The position numbers and the translations under genes were made by a program. A stretch of 64,000 nucleotides of DNA, taken from the NCBI RefSeq assembly GCF_020034665.1, contig NZ_JAIQDI010000001.1, positions 2,232,001 through 2,296,000 on the forward strand, read 5' to 3'. Shown here piece by piece: positions 41,376-51,611 of this stretch (position 1 is its first letter; each line of letters begins with the position of its first letter). Under the pieces are notes generated by a model. It did no database searches, was not told where the DNA came from, and saw only the letters and a program-made list of their open reading frames with translations. This stretch comes from Niabella beijingensis. GTDB taxonomy: Bacteria > Bacteroidota > Bacteroidia > Chitinophagales > Chitinophagaceae.

Positions 41376-42623
41376 TCACTTCAAATGCGGACTTTTAAAA
41401 CCCAGTTTTTTCAACCCGCGCTGCACGTCCTTATCTTTCATAAACCATTTCCACAATAGGCCGGTGCGGTAGTTCTCGATCATGAGGATAATGGCGCCCT
41501 GGTTGATGGCGATGTGGGAGCCGGCATACCATTTCCTTGTTTCATTATAGCTTTCCGAAAAGCCGTATTTGCCCCAGATGCGGTGCCCCAGCACCTCATA
41601 AAAATAACGCAATGCCGCCAGGGATGCCTTTGGGCGGTAGGGTATACTGGAAATGGCTGCCGCACAACAAATGGTGCCATTGTCTTTAACCGGCGAATGT
41701 TCCCGGTACCTTCTTTTATAATCACATGCCGACAATCCCCAGGAATGCTTCCCATAATTTTTAAAGCCTTTGGGATTGTCCACACAATACCGGTAATTGA
41801 TCCATACATGCGCTTTATTCTGCTTTCCGTAATCGGCAAAACGATCTTTCAGCCCCTTCGGGTCCAGCCCGGTAAAACTATAATGTGCAAAGAACAATGG
41901 TCCGCCGAGGTCTGGCCCCAGCGGCAGCTTTGTTTTATAAAACGATTTCCCGTTTTTCATATCGCCGCCCCGGGCCCATCCGGTTTCATATACTTTCCTT
42001 GAAACGGAATGTTCCGGTGCCGCCGCTGCCAGTATGTAGGTGATGAGGGCTTCATTGTATCCTTCTATCTTTAAGTTCATTGCCCATCTGTATTCCGGGC
42101 TCCAATGCCAGTACAACACATCCCGTCCTCTTGTAAACCAGCTCCACTCTACCTGGCGCCACAGCCGGGTAATTGTTGTTCGGATGGTTTGTTCTTCCTT
42201 ATTCCTGCGCTTAAAATATTGCCGCACAGTCAGTAACCCCTGAAACAGGAATGCTGTTTCTACCAGATCGGCACCGTTATCTTTTTTTGCAAAGGGGATG
42301 GTCTTACCCGTACGTCCGTTGATCCAGTGAGAAAAAGCGCCATGATGTTTTTCCGTCCTGTCTAAAAAGGAAACGATCTTCAGCAGACGTGTCGCTGCCT
42401 GCATGCGGGTGATCCATTTCCGTTCCACAGCCACGATAAGGGTCATTACACCGAATCCGGCGCCGCCTGTTGTTACCACGTCTTTATAATGTTCATGATC
42501 CCTTTCTTTCGGCAGGCCGCAACCGGGGTGGGCAAAGTCCCAGAAGTAGGAAAAGGTCTGCCGTTGCACCAGGTCCAGCAACGCCGCTTCTTCTAAATAT
42601 GGAAAGCGTTCTTGTTTTGTCAT
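41376..42623 (-). CDS. GH144-type (Glycoamylase-fold) enzyme without signal peptide
   Basis: A 415-residue member of the family formerly called 'glucoamylase family protein', now GH144, whose founding enzyme is the endo-beta-1,2-glucanase of Chitinophaga pinensis. Shared landmarks are YFWDFAHP near the N-terminus, VVTTGGAGFGVMTLI, GADLVETAFLFQGLL, YWHWSPEYRWAMN and ALITYILAAA. Unlike its two neighbours it has no recognisable export signal: the sequence starts MTKQERFPYLEEAALLDLV and the catalytic domain begins at once. It would act in the cytoplasm, or its true N-terminus may have been lost. Its start lies 3 bases from the stop of the preceding paralogue. Confidence 0.88.
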   Translation of the reverse strand: MTKQERFPYLEEAALLDLVQRQTFSYFWDFAHPGCGLPKERDHEHYKDVVTTGGAGFGVMTLIVAVERKWITRMQAATRLLKIVSFLDRTEKHHGAFSHWINGRTGKTIPFAKKDNGADLVETAFLFQGLLTVRQYFKRRNKEEQTIRTTITRLWRQVEWSWFTRGRDVLYWHWSPEYRWAMNLKIEGYNEALITYILAAAAPEHSVSRKVYETGWARGGDMKNGKSFYKTKLPLGPDLGGPLFFAHYSFTGLDPKGLKDRFADYGKQNKAHVWINYRYCVDNPKGFKNYGKHSWGLSACDYKRRYREHSPVKDNGTICCAAAISSIPYRPKASLAALRYFYEVLGHRIWGKYGFSESYNETRKWYAGSHIAINQGAIILMIENYRTGLLWKWFMKDKDVQRGLKKLGFKSPHLK

Positions 42624-42625
42624 GC

Positions 42626-43990
42626 TTATTTTTGATAGGCATTGGTAAAACCCAGTTTCTTTAAGCCCCCCTGAACTTCGGGGCAGCTCATAAAAAGATT
42701 CCAGAGCAGACCGGTACGGTAATTTTCGATCATGACCACGATGGGTCCCTGGTCGATGGCCAGGTGGCTTTTTGCATACCAGCCCTTTGTTTCATTAAAA
42801 GCATCGGTAAACCCGTACTCACTCCATATCTTGCTGCCCAGGTCCACGTAAAAATGCCGCAAGGCTTTCATCGATTGCTGCGGGGTATAGGGGAAGGCAG
42901 CCAATGCGGCGGTTGGTGTAATGGTTCCGTTATCATTCGAAGGCTGATGGGCGTCATATCCCCCGGGATCATCGCTGGCAGTAAGTCCCCAGCAGTTTTC
43001 GCCATAGCCTTTAAATGCCTTTGGATTGTCTACACAATAAGAGTAATTAATAAGCGAGTGATGCTGATTCTGTATCCAGTAATCGGCGTATTGATCTTTT
43101 AATCCTTTAGGATTCAGCCCAAGAAATGAATAATGGGAAAAGAACAAGGGACCGCCATAATCAAAACCCAGCGGCAGGGTGTATTTATAAAATTGTTTGC
43201 CGTTCTTAAAAAAATCACTTTGCGCCCAGCCGCGGTCGTAGACCCGCCGGCTCACGGGATAACGTTCGCCGGAAGCCGCCAGCACGTAAGTGATCAGGCA
43301 TTCGTTAAATCCTCTCAGGGGGAAATTCATGGCCCAGCCGTTATTGGGGCTCCAGTGCCAGTACAGCACTTCCTGGCCTCCGCGGGTGAACCAGTCCCAT
43401 TCCACATCATTCCACAGCCAGTTAATCCGGTTGCGTAATTCCTGCTCCACAGGAAGGGCCTTATCAAAATACTGCCGCACGCACAGCAGGCCCTGCAGCA
43501 GGAACGAAGATTCTACCAGGTCGGCACCGTCATCTTTCCGGCTGAAGGGGATCGTTTTACCGGTAGCGCCATTGTACCAGTGCGGGAATACGCCATGATA
43601 GGAATCCGCCTTCGACAGCCACTTTACCATTTTCAGCAGGAACCGTGCGGCAGTATCCCTTCCTATCCAGCCGCGGTTCACGCCTGCAACAATGGCCATT
43701 ACCCCAAAGCCGGTTCCGCCGGTGGTTACCACTTCCTGTCCGTAGTCGAACGACTGGTTGCTCCGTTCTCGGGCCATACCGCTTACGGGATGCGCAAAGT
43801 CCCAGAAATAGCGCAGGGTCTGTTTCTGAACCAGATCCACGAGTGCGGAGTCCGAGATATTACGGTCGATTTTAAGGGTGTAGGGGATGGCGTGCCGGGT
43901 GCTGACTCCGGAGTTTTGCCCCCGGACACCGAAGCTCCCAGCTGATAACAACACTCCAATGATAAAACACCTGACCTTTAGCATTTCCAT
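42626..43990 (-). CDS. GH144-type (Glycoamylase-fold) enzyme, exported
   Basis: A 454-residue paralogue with a signal peptide (MEMLKVRCFIIGVLLSAGSFGVRGQ), so it should be periplasmic or secreted. Family landmarks are LRYFWDFAHPVSGMARERS, TTGGTGFGVMAIVAG, HGVFPHWYNGATGKTIPF, DGADLVESSFLLQGLL and YWHWSPNNGWAMNFP. In characterised GH144 enzymes the conserved Asp/Glu of the region equivalent to DGADLVES contribute to catalysis; I cannot assign them firmly here. By location and family it would cut imported beta-1,2-gluco-oligosaccharides for the GH3 enzyme. Confidence 0.9.
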   Translation of the reverse strand: MEMLKVRCFIIGVLLSAGSFGVRGQNSGVSTRHAIPYTLKIDRNISDSALVDLVQKQTLRYFWDFAHPVSGMARERSNQSFDYGQEVVTTGGTGFGVMAIVAGVNRGWIGRDTAARFLLKMVKWLSKADSYHGVFPHWYNGATGKTIPFSRKDDGADLVESSFLLQGLLCVRQYFDKALPVEQELRNRINWLWNDVEWDWFTRGGQEVLYWHWSPNNGWAMNFPLRGFNECLITYVLAASGERYPVSRRVYDRGWAQSDFFKNGKQFYKYTLPLGFDYGGPLFFSHYSFLGLNPKGLKDQYADYWIQNQHHSLINYSYCVDNPKAFKGYGENCWGLTASDDPGGYDAHQPSNDNGTITPTAALAAFPYTPQQSMKALRHFYVDLGSKIWSEYGFTDAFNETKGWYAKSHLAIDQGPIVVMIENYRTGLLWNLFMSCPEVQGGLKKLGFTNAYQK

Positions 43991-44058
43991 ATCCGAGAAT
44001 AAATTTATTTTTAATTAAAACAGCGTATGCGGTTATTTTCTTTTATCCGCTCTCCAGC

Positions 44059-45720
44059 TCAAAAAGTAAATCCCAGTTTTTTCAAACCGGTCTGTACTTC
44101 AGGCGCATTCATAAAAAGATTCCAGAGCAGGCCGGACCTGTAATTTTCAATCATTACAATGATCGGACCCTGATCAATCGCCAAAAATGCGTCGTCGAAC
44201 CATGCTCCGTTATTCTTCAATACATCCAGTGAAAAGGCGTCCACAAACCCGTATTCCTTCCAGAGTTTATCACCCAGTACATAGTAAAAAAAATGAAGTG
44301 CCGCCATCGACTCTTTGGGTGTATAGGGAAAGGAGGATAAAGCCGCTGTGGGGGCAATAACGCCCTGGTCATTCAGCGGGGAACTTGCGGTATATCCATC
44401 TTTGGTATTGCTTGCTGTAAGCCCCCAGACAGAGTCACTATAGCCATAATAATTCTGAGGATTGGCCTTACAATAACTGTAATTGATCAGCGCATGGTTT
44501 TTATTCTGTGTAAAATAGTTGGCATAAGCATCGGAAAGACCATTAGGGTTCAGCCCCATGAACGAATAATGTGCAAAGAACAGCGGGCCTCCGAAATCCG
44601 GACCCAGGGGCAGCGGGTAGGTGTAAAAGCTTTTCCCGTTCTTTATTTCCCCGTTCCGGGTCCATCCTTCATCATATACAGTCTTCGGGACCGGGTAATT
44701 CTTTGAGCCGGCCGCAAGGATATAGGTGATGAGGCATTCATTCCATCCCTGTATCTTCAGGTTCATTGTCCAGGCATTATCAGGGCTCCAGTGCCAGTAC
44801 AATACCGGCTGATCATTTTGCCGGAACCAGCTCCATTCCACGTTGTCGATAATCGCATTGATCGCTGTTCTTAATACTGCTTCATCTCCAGGTCCGGAAA
44901 AATACTGCCGGGCACAAATAAGCCCCTGCACCAGGAAGCCGGTTTCCACCAGGTCTGCTCCGGTATCGTTGGTGCTGAAGGGGATCGTTACTCCGGTGCT
45001 CCCGTTCAGCCAGTGCGGGTATGCGCCGTGATAGGTTTGGGCGGTATTCTTTAAAAAAGCGACGATTTTCTGCATCCGTTGAAACCCGGCATTTTTTGTA
45101 ATAAATCCCCGTTCGATGCCTGTTATCAACGCCATTATCCCAAAACCCGTACCACCGCTGGTAACAAGGTCTGCCGGGTGTTTTGATCCTTCCCGGATCA
45201 TGCCGGAAACCGGGTGGGCAAAATCCCAGAAGTAGTTGAAGGTCTGATGCTGAACCTTGGTCAACAACGATTCATCGGAGATCGGTAGAAATTTCCTGGA
45301 GGAGTCCAGTTTAGTAACAAAGCTACTATTAACAGACTGCTGTAATGTACCACCGGATGCAGACTGCAATGCAGTGCTTACGTTAATAGTGTACCTAGTG
45401 AGAAACGCCAAATTATTCGTCGGTTGAATGGTAATTGCAGAATCCCCATCAACTGACACAGCACTCGTTGCAGCAGCAACACCGTTGGCGTCATTTAAAG
45501 TAATAGCGTTTACAGTGGCCGCTTTAATGGGTTGTGAAAAATACAGCGTGATTTTCGGGTTAACGGGAGTATTTAATAAGGGAGTATTCAACCGAAGCCC
45601 ATTTATTACTATTCTATCCAGCACAGGATTTTTAATTGATGCCGGCGGTGGAGCAATAGTGTCCTTTTTACTGCCACAAGAAAATAAAAAAACAGTCCCT
45701 AATATTAAAACACGTAACAT
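44059..45720 (-). CDS. GH144-type enzyme, lipoprotein with Ig-like domain
   Basis: A 553-residue lipoprotein: MLRVLILGTVFLFSC ends in a lipobox with Cys15 as the anchor. Residues 30-130 form a bacterial Ig-like domain (LDRIVINGLRLNTPLLNTPV, AITLNDANGVAAAT), and residues 145-553 the GH144 catalytic domain (YFWDFAHPVSGM, TSGGTGFGIMALI, DTGADLVETGFLVQGL, YWHWSPDNAWTMNL). The lipid anchor and Ig spacer suggest it sits on the cell surface and makes the first cuts in the polysaccharide before SusC/D uptake. It is followed by two shorter paralogues, so the three differ in predicted location. Confidence 0.9.
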   Translation of the reverse strand: MLRVLILGTVFLFSCGSKKDTIAPPPASIKNPVLDRIVINGLRLNTPLLNTPVNPKITLYFSQPIKAATVNAITLNDANGVAAATSAVSVDGDSAITIQPTNNLAFLTRYTINVSTALQSASGGTLQQSVNSSFVTKLDSSRKFLPISDESLLTKVQHQTFNYFWDFAHPVSGMIREGSKHPADLVTSGGTGFGIMALITGIERGFITKNAGFQRMQKIVAFLKNTAQTYHGAYPHWLNGSTGVTIPFSTNDTGADLVETGFLVQGLICARQYFSGPGDEAVLRTAINAIIDNVEWSWFRQNDQPVLYWHWSPDNAWTMNLKIQGWNECLITYILAAGSKNYPVPKTVYDEGWTRNGEIKNGKSFYTYPLPLGPDFGGPLFFAHYSFMGLNPNGLSDAYANYFTQNKNHALINYSYCKANPQNYYGYSDSVWGLTASNTKDGYTASSPLNDQGVIAPTAALSSFPYTPKESMAALHFFYYVLGDKLWKEYGFVDAFSLDVLKNNGAWFDDAFLAIDQGPIIVMIENYRSGLLWNLFMNAPEVQTGLKKLGFTF

Positions 45721-45816
45721 AGTTCAAGTATCCTCTTTTATCGCAACACATAATAACCCAAAGGCTATTTTATAAAATCAAACCCCGACTCGTGCTATTC
45801 TTGAAAAATCCGGCGT

Positions 45817-46671
45817 TCATTTTCCCCGGCGTTCAAGTATCGCAATAGCTGATACTTCAATAGCGGTCAATGCCTTGTTAAATATCCGTACTTCATCAAG
45901 CTTCCCCGATAAATATCCCGCCCAGCTTTCACCTGCGGAACCTGTGGTGCTACTGGGCACTGTCATAAAGTGGAGCGCTCCAAATACAATCGGCCCAACA
46001 TTAGAAAACTGAGGCTGATCCGGAACCGGAGTTCCGGTTTTTGTAGCCATTAATGAGCCGTTAACATACGATTTCACCACTCCAAGAGAATCATAAGTGA
46101 TGATATAATTTGTCCAGTTATTAAATGCTGTGGGAACATCCTGGTTGCCGTTATCCGCCTGATAGTTTGCCGGTGTATTATTATTGTTCCTGAAAATTGT
46201 TTTAAACCGGGCCACTCCTGCCGGACCGTTGTCGAGAAAAATATTCACATTGGCCCAGAATTCAGATTGATGTCCGATACTTACCAGCCCTGTAGCACCC
46301 ACATTTTGTGGTGTATTCACCCACAGACTGATCGTATAAGCCTTTAAATTTTTAATGGCATCTGAAGCAACCGCAGTGGCGTAAGGCTTGTTTTCAGGAG
46401 CCGAGCCTGTTAATGCCTGACCTTTAATCCCTTCCGAAAAGGTCATTCCATGATTTGTGCCACTGGAACCTGTAACACCGTCTTTAACATCTCCGTCAAA
46501 ACTCCAGTACCCCACCAGATTAGCAGGTGCAACCTGGTCTGCAGCAGTATATCCTCCTGCCACAGGCGGCACATCCCCTGGTGGAAAATCATCATCTCTA
46601 TTTACCTTGGTACAGGAATACATTGCTATCCATAGTAAAGCAGCAAACATTTTTATATATATCTTTTTCAT
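45817..46671 (-). CDS. LamG-domain surface lipoprotein (candidate glycan-binding protein)
   Basis: A 284-residue lipoprotein (lipobox at MYSC, Cys20, in MKKIYIKMFAALLWIAMYSC) with an acidic linker, then one concanavalin-like LamG domain: LVGYWSFDGDVKDGVTG, AYTISLWVNTPQ, and the closing LSGKLDEVRIFNKALTAIEVSAI. LamG domains bind glycans or proteins. Its position directly after SusD is the usual place for a surface glycan-binding protein (SGBP), so that role is inferred. It has no catalytic motif. It lies 23 bases from SusD and 97 bases from the lipoprotein GH144 gene. Confidence 0.85.
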   Translation of the reverse strand: MKKIYIKMFAALLWIAMYSCTKVNRDDDFPPGDVPPVAGGYTAADQVAPANLVGYWSFDGDVKDGVTGSSGTNHGMTFSEGIKGQALTGSAPENKPYATAVASDAIKNLKAYTISLWVNTPQNVGATGLVSIGHQSEFWANVNIFLDNGPAGVARFKTIFRNNNNTPANYQADNGNQDVPTAFNNWTNYIITYDSLGVVKSYVNGSLMATKTGTPVPDQPQFSNVGPIVFGALHFMTVPSSTTGSAGESWAGYLSGKLDEVRIFNKALTAIEVSAIAILERRGK

Positions 46672-46693
46672 TTTACTTCATTTACCAGGTTAA

Positions 46694-48247
46694 TTAATAA
46701 TTGGGATTCTGTTTTAATCTACCTCCGCTGAAATCAATCTGCACCTGAGGTATAGGGAACAATTCGTGTTTACCTGCGATAAATGGTTTTCCCAGCGCCT
46801 GCATAACCGTTGCTGCCTGTCCGGTTCTTACCAGATCGAAAAAGCGGTCTGCTTCCATGGCCAGTTCCACACGTCGTTCCTTCCAGATATCCGCGATGGT
46901 TGCTGAAGAGGTGGTCAGACCAGCTCGCGTTCTTACTTTTGCTAAGGGGGTCATTGCGTCTTTGCCGGTATGAGCCGCAGCTTCAGCATTAATCAATAAC
47001 ACCTCAGCGTATCTCATAAGACGAATATTTTTTGGCCTGTTATCTTTATCTGTGAGCAGCCCGTTGCACGACAGCGATTCTAAAAACGGGCTGTGGTATG
47101 CTTTATAATTATATCGGTCACCAACAACGGCCGGTTGTGCCGGTATCGTAAAGCCATCCCAAAGTACTGTTGGGGTGCTTCCTGTAAAAATAATGGTAGC
47201 CGCCCTTCTTTTGTCGTTCGCTTCATATGCTGCAGCCAGATTTGCCGAAGGGGTATTCAAACCGAAGCCCAGATCGCCTCCTGTCCACGACTGACCCGCT
47301 ACAATCTGATTCGGGAAGGTTCCTCTTGGTGCCTGAAAGTTGCTGTAATTTTTACTGATGGCATTACAGGATCCATCGGTGGCTCTGTTGGGACCGGTTT
47401 GTACTTCAAAGATCGATTCAATATTATTGACACCCCCTTCTGATACTGAAGCAGCTTTTTCTCTAAATATCTTTGCATAATCTGTTGCCAGGTCATACTT
47501 ACCGGAATTTATTACCGCCAGCGACAGATCGTAGGCGCCCTGCCAGTTCTGCTGATACAGGTACACTTTTGATAGCAATGCCTGCGCTGCTCCTTTTGTT
47601 GCCCTTCCTACTATAGCGCCCGCTGCTCCTTTTTCCGGTAAATTTTCAACCCCATAGGAAAGATCCTCTATGATCTGAGCGTATATTTCCTCTTTGGAAG
47701 CTCTTGTTTGAAACTCATCATTATTTTGTTCTGCGGGAGTAACAACCCTTGTCAATTTAGGCACTCCTCCAAAGATCCTTACGAGATTAAAGTAATAATA
47801 TCCTCTTAAAAAACGCACTTCGCCTATCAGCTGCTTTTTCACGGTTTCATCATAGGTACCCGACTCCAGTACGCTTAATGCAGAATTGATCCTTCCAATG
47901 GAGCTGTAATACTCTCTCCATACGTCGTTAAATATTCCTGTATTGGGTGTTTGTGTAAATCCATCCAGGAAAATACCATCGAACCCAGGATCCGACGCTA
48001 CGGAACCTTTGTCCGCATCATCGGAGGTAACATCACCTATTATTACCAGTTTCAAGCCAACGGTTCCCTGTAAATAAAGTGTATTATATGCGCCGGCAAC
48101 CAGCTTGTCTGCCGCCGCCGGGTCTATGAGTGCCTGATCGACTGTAAGCTTTCCCTGTGCAGGTACATCCAGGAAGCCTCTTTTACATCCGGTAAAAACA
48201 GTTGCTGCCGCTATCAGGAATGCTATATATTTTAAATACTGTTTCAT
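46694..48247 (-). CDS. susD: SusD/RagB family outer-membrane lipoprotein
   Basis: A SusD-like protein of 517 residues from the ATG at 48247. The lipobox is VFTGCKRG (Cys at 21). The TPR-like scaffold and typical motifs are present: FLDVPAQGKLT, VRFLRGYYYFNLVRIFGGVPKLT, AQALLSKVYLYQQNWQGAY, LMRYAEVLLINAEAAA and the closing KHELFPIPQVQIDF. It binds the polysaccharide at the outer surface and closes over SusC as its lid. It follows SusC by 22 bases. The glycan specificity cannot be read from the sequence; the locus enzymes suggest beta-1,2-glucan. Confidence 0.95.
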   Translation of the reverse strand: MKQYLKYIAFLIAAATVFTGCKRGFLDVPAQGKLTVDQALIDPAAADKLVAGAYNTLYLQGTVGLKLVIIGDVTSDDADKGSVASDPGFDGIFLDGFTQTPNTGIFNDVWREYYSSIGRINSALSVLESGTYDETVKKQLIGEVRFLRGYYYFNLVRIFGGVPKLTRVVTPAEQNNDEFQTRASKEEIYAQIIEDLSYGVENLPEKGAAGAIVGRATKGAAQALLSKVYLYQQNWQGAYDLSLAVINSGKYDLATDYAKIFREKAASVSEGGVNNIESIFEVQTGPNRATDGSCNAISKNYSNFQAPRGTFPNQIVAGQSWTGGDLGFGLNTPSANLAAAYEANDKRRAATIIFTGSTPTVLWDGFTIPAQPAVVGDRYNYKAYHSPFLESLSCNGLLTDKDNRPKNIRLMRYAEVLLINAEAAAHTGKDAMTPLAKVRTRAGLTTSSATIADIWKERRVELAMEADRFFDLVRTGQAATVMQALGKPFIAGKHELFPIPQVQIDFSGGRLKQNPNY

Positions 48248-48269
48248 CTTTAAAATCATTTTAAGTTTT

Positions 48270-51200
48270 CTAAAAACCCAGGTTTATTCCTATTACATAC
48301 GTCCTCACGGAAGGATAGGTATTTAAGTCCACACCCTGATCCAAAGACGCGGCTCGGGGATCACCAGCATTAACCGTCAGAATCTCCGGTGTAAATCCGC
48401 TGTAAGGCGTAATGGTAAACAGGTTTTGAGCAGACAGGTAAAGGCGGCAGTTTGAAACCTTTATCCGATCGAGAAAGGGAGATTTCATCGTATACCCTAT
48501 TGTAAGATTATTGAGACGGAAGAAGTCGCCACTTTCAATAAAATAGGTAGAAGCGGGTAATGCGCCTGCATTGGCACGTGGTACCCCGGTGTTTGTGTTA
48601 TTGGGCGTCCATCGGTTTTTTGCCACAGATGCCTCAACATTGTCTGTAAGCTGGTTGACGCCCCTTGCTGCTTTTTTCCCATTATAGATCTTGGCGCCAG
48701 ACAGGCCATATCCTCCAAAACTCAAATCGAAATTCTTGTAGGCAATATTACCATTCACACCATAAGTGATTTTTGGCTGATAAGAGCCGGAAAAAGCACG
48801 GTCGAAGTCATCGATCTTTCCATCCGGGGTACCATTAGGCCCGCTCAGATCCTTATAAATAAGATCACCGGCCCTGGCATCCGGCTGCGCAGATGCGTCG
48901 ATCTGTGCCTGGTTCTGGAAAATACCCGCCGCCTGTAGTACATAGTAACTTGCTATCGGGTATCCATTATCCGTCCGGGTAACATTATAATTACCTGCAG
49001 TCCCCCCTATAAGGGGCTGCCCGCCATTCAGTTCTTCAATATTGTTTTTATTGTAAGCAATATTACCCCCTAAAGAGTAGGTCCAGTCATTCCCTATTTT
49101 GTCATTCCAGTTCAATCCCAGCTCTATCCCTTTGTTGGATATCGTAGTCGCATTGGTAATATACTTGTTGTCCGCATCGAAAACAATCGCCGAAAGTCCT
49201 ATTTCAATAAGCGCGTTGTTTGTTTTTTTATCATAGTAATCAATAGTACCACTCAACCGGTTCTGAAGCGTGGCGAAATCTAATCCAATATTCAGTTCTT
49301 TTGTGATCTCCCAGCGCACATTCGGATCGGAGGCCTGGTCGAAAGCGATCCCCTGGATTACAGAAGAACCTGACGGAAAATAATAAGGTAGGTTTTGAGT
49401 TGCTACAGGAGTGAATCGATCAGACGGAATATTGTCGTTTCCCTTTGCGCCATATCCCGCTCTTAATTTCAACACATTGAATGCCTCCTGGTCTTCCATA
49501 AACGACTCTTCAGCAATATTCCAGCCAAGCGCCACCGAGGGAAAATAACCATAGCGCTGGTTGCTGCCAAACTTCGAGGAGCCATCAGCCCTTAATGTAG
49601 CGGTAATTAAATACCGGCTATCATAGGAGTAAAATACCCGTCCCAGGTAAGAAAGTCTTGTTCTCAGGTCACCGTCATTTTGTACCGTCTGCGAACCCGC
49701 TGAGCCTGCATTCAGATACCATTGATCTTTATTCTGCGGCACATTGAGCGCAGATCCTTTAAAATTATTAAATCGTTGCCTTTCTGCCACAAAACCGGCA
49801 AGGGCCGTCAGGCTGTGTTTATTAAATGTCTTGGTGTAGGTAAGTGTATTGTCCCAGATCAGGGTCGACCAGTCGTTTTTTTCTGCCGTTAATGTACTGG
49901 CAGTGCGCGACTGGTTGCCGCCTCCTTCAATAAATGTGGATGTATCACTTAAAAAAGGATAGGCATAGGTAGTATTTTTGAAGAAGTTCAGATCAAAATT
50001 TAATGCCGTTCTGAAGGTGAGCTCTTTGATCGGCTTCAGATCAATGCCAAAATTTCCCTGAATCCGATTCGTAATAAAGTTGTTGTAGTTCTTGTCAATT
50101 ACCAGCAGCGGATTGGACACATTTCCTGCCAGCGAAGTATTGCCATATTTATCGCCTGTTTTTGAGGCCACATACGGAGCCGCACGATAGGCAAAACCAA
50201 AAGCATCCGCATTGGGGTTATTCCCATCTCCCCTGGTATACGACAGTTGTGAATTAAATTTTATCCATTTATTCAGCGTGTATTCGTTATTTGATCTTAA
50301 GGTAAATCGATTAAACTGATTGTCCTTTTGGATCCCTTCATCCGAAAGATAACCGGCACTCATGAAAAACAGAAACTTATCATTCCCTCCCGACATGGAA
50401 AGATTGTGCGATTGCTGAAAGGCCTTTCGCAGTATCACGTCATACCAATCCGTATTATTACCCACAAGTTTCGCCGGGTCGATAAGGTTCTGCCCACTCC
50501 CATAATAATTGCTGGCCTCGTTCAGATAACCGGCATACTGTTTTTCCCCGGCCATATCCACCAGGTTTGTGGCTTCTTTTATGGCAGCCGTACCGGTATA
50601 GTTAAAAACAGTTTTTCCTGCCCGGCCTTTTTTTGTGGTAATAATGATTACCCCGTTCGCCCCCCTTACCCCATAAATTGCAGTTGCCGATGCATCCTTC
50701 AAAATGTCCATGGAAACGATGTCCGCGTTATTAATATTCCGGATATCATCGGTAAGCACTCCGTCCACAACATATAGCGGATTAACTCCAGCCATCACAG
50801 ATCCGGTACCGCGGATACGAACATTTGGATTCGAGTTAGGTTCTCCCGATCCGATGATCTGTACCCCGGCTACCTTACCCTGCAACGCCTGTGTTGCGGT
50901 CTGTACCGGCTGCTTGGCCAGTTCTTCCCCTTTTACAGAAGCCACAGATCCTGTCAGGTCGCGCTTCCGGGCGGTTCCATACCCGATCACCACCACCTGG
51001 TCCATCAGTTGCTGCGAGGGCTTCAGGGAAATGGTGACGCTGGTACTTCCATTCAGCGGGTACTCCTGCTCTTCATACCCCACTGCGGTAAATACCAGCA
51101 CACTGTTGGCATCCGGTACAGAAAGGGAAAAAGTACCCTCCGCATTGGTAGCCGTACCAACCGTGGTTCCTTTTACCTGTACCGATACGCCGGATAAAGG

Positions 51201-51611
51201 CGCACCGGAACTGTCCGTGACCTTACCGGTGACGGCAATGTCCTTTCTGGCCAGCGAGTCTTCCCGGATAACGATCAGGTTGTTGTCCATTTTCCGGAAG
51301 GTCATGCCCGTATTGAATAACAACATGGGCAGGATCTGGTCGATGGTCGCTTCCTGTGCATTCAGGGTAACTTTCGACCGCAGTTCCGGCAGGTCGTTGT
51401 TGTACAAAAAACGATACGATGTTTTTGCTTCTATGGATTTGAACACCTCCGCGATCGCTACCTTCTTCACCCTCAGGTTGATGTGCTCCTGTCCAAAGCC
51501 GCGGGCACATACATTAAGAGTAAAAAACAGCAGAAAGAGCATCGTTAGTTTCATAGCAAGTAAAACTTTTTTTGTTAGTGGAGCGCATGTGCGCCTTGTT
51601 AAGCATCTCAT
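48270..51611 (-). CDS. susC: SusC/RagA TonB-dependent transporter with STN signalling domain
   Basis: A 1113-residue outer-membrane receptor. Residues 45-105 form an STN domain (VKKVAIAEVFKSIEAKTSYR, NAQEATIDQILPMLL), which lets transducer-type receptors signal to a FecR anti-sigma. Residues 125-200 are a carboxypeptidase-like domain (GVSVQVKGTTVGTATNAEGT), followed by the plug (VVVIGYGTARKRDLTGSVASV, AIYGVRGANGVIIITTKKG) and a 22-stranded barrel. It imports oligosaccharides bound by SusD. The ATG at 51611 is used because many STN-type SusC proteins carry a basic N-terminal extension before the signal peptide (MKLTMLFLLFFTL). The start codon lies inside a long hairpin (51608-51646). Confidence 0.95.
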   Translation of the reverse strand: MRCLTRRTCAPLTKKVLLAMKLTMLFLLFFTLNVCARGFGQEHINLRVKKVAIAEVFKSIEAKTSYRFLYNNDLPELRSKVTLNAQEATIDQILPMLLFNTGMTFRKMDNNLIVIREDSLARKDIAVTGKVTDSSGAPLSGVSVQVKGTTVGTATNAEGTFSLSVPDANSVLVFTAVGYEEQEYPLNGSTSVTISLKPSQQLMDQVVVIGYGTARKRDLTGSVASVKGEELAKQPVQTATQALQGKVAGVQIIGSGEPNSNPNVRIRGTGSVMAGVNPLYVVDGVLTDDIRNINNADIVSMDILKDASATAIYGVRGANGVIIITTKKGRAGKTVFNYTGTAAIKEATNLVDMAGEKQYAGYLNEASNYYGSGQNLIDPAKLVGNNTDWYDVILRKAFQQSHNLSMSGGNDKFLFFMSAGYLSDEGIQKDNQFNRFTLRSNNEYTLNKWIKFNSQLSYTRGDGNNPNADAFGFAYRAAPYVASKTGDKYGNTSLAGNVSNPLLVIDKNYNNFITNRIQGNFGIDLKPIKELTFRTALNFDLNFFKNTTYAYPFLSDTSTFIEGGGNQSRTASTLTAEKNDWSTLIWDNTLTYTKTFNKHSLTALAGFVAERQRFNNFKGSALNVPQNKDQWYLNAGSAGSQTVQNDGDLRTRLSYLGRVFYSYDSRYLITATLRADGSSKFGSNQRYGYFPSVALGWNIAEESFMEDQEAFNVLKLRAGYGAKGNDNIPSDRFTPVATQNLPYYFPSGSSVIQGIAFDQASDPNVRWEITKELNIGLDFATLQNRLSGTIDYYDKKTNNALIEIGLSAIVFDADNKYITNATTISNKGIELGLNWNDKIGNDWTYSLGGNIAYNKNNIEELNGGQPLIGGTAGNYNVTRTDNGYPIASYYVLQAAGIFQNQAQIDASAQPDARAGDLIYKDLSGPNGTPDGKIDDFDRAFSGSYQPKITYGVNGNIAYKNFDLSFGGYGLSGAKIYNGKKAARGVNQLTDNVEASVAKNRWTPNNTNTGVPRANAGALPASTYFIESGDFFRLNNLTIGYTMKSPFLDRIKVSNCRLYLSAQNLFTITPYSGFTPEILTVNAGDPRAASLDQGVDLNTYPSVRTYVIGINLGF

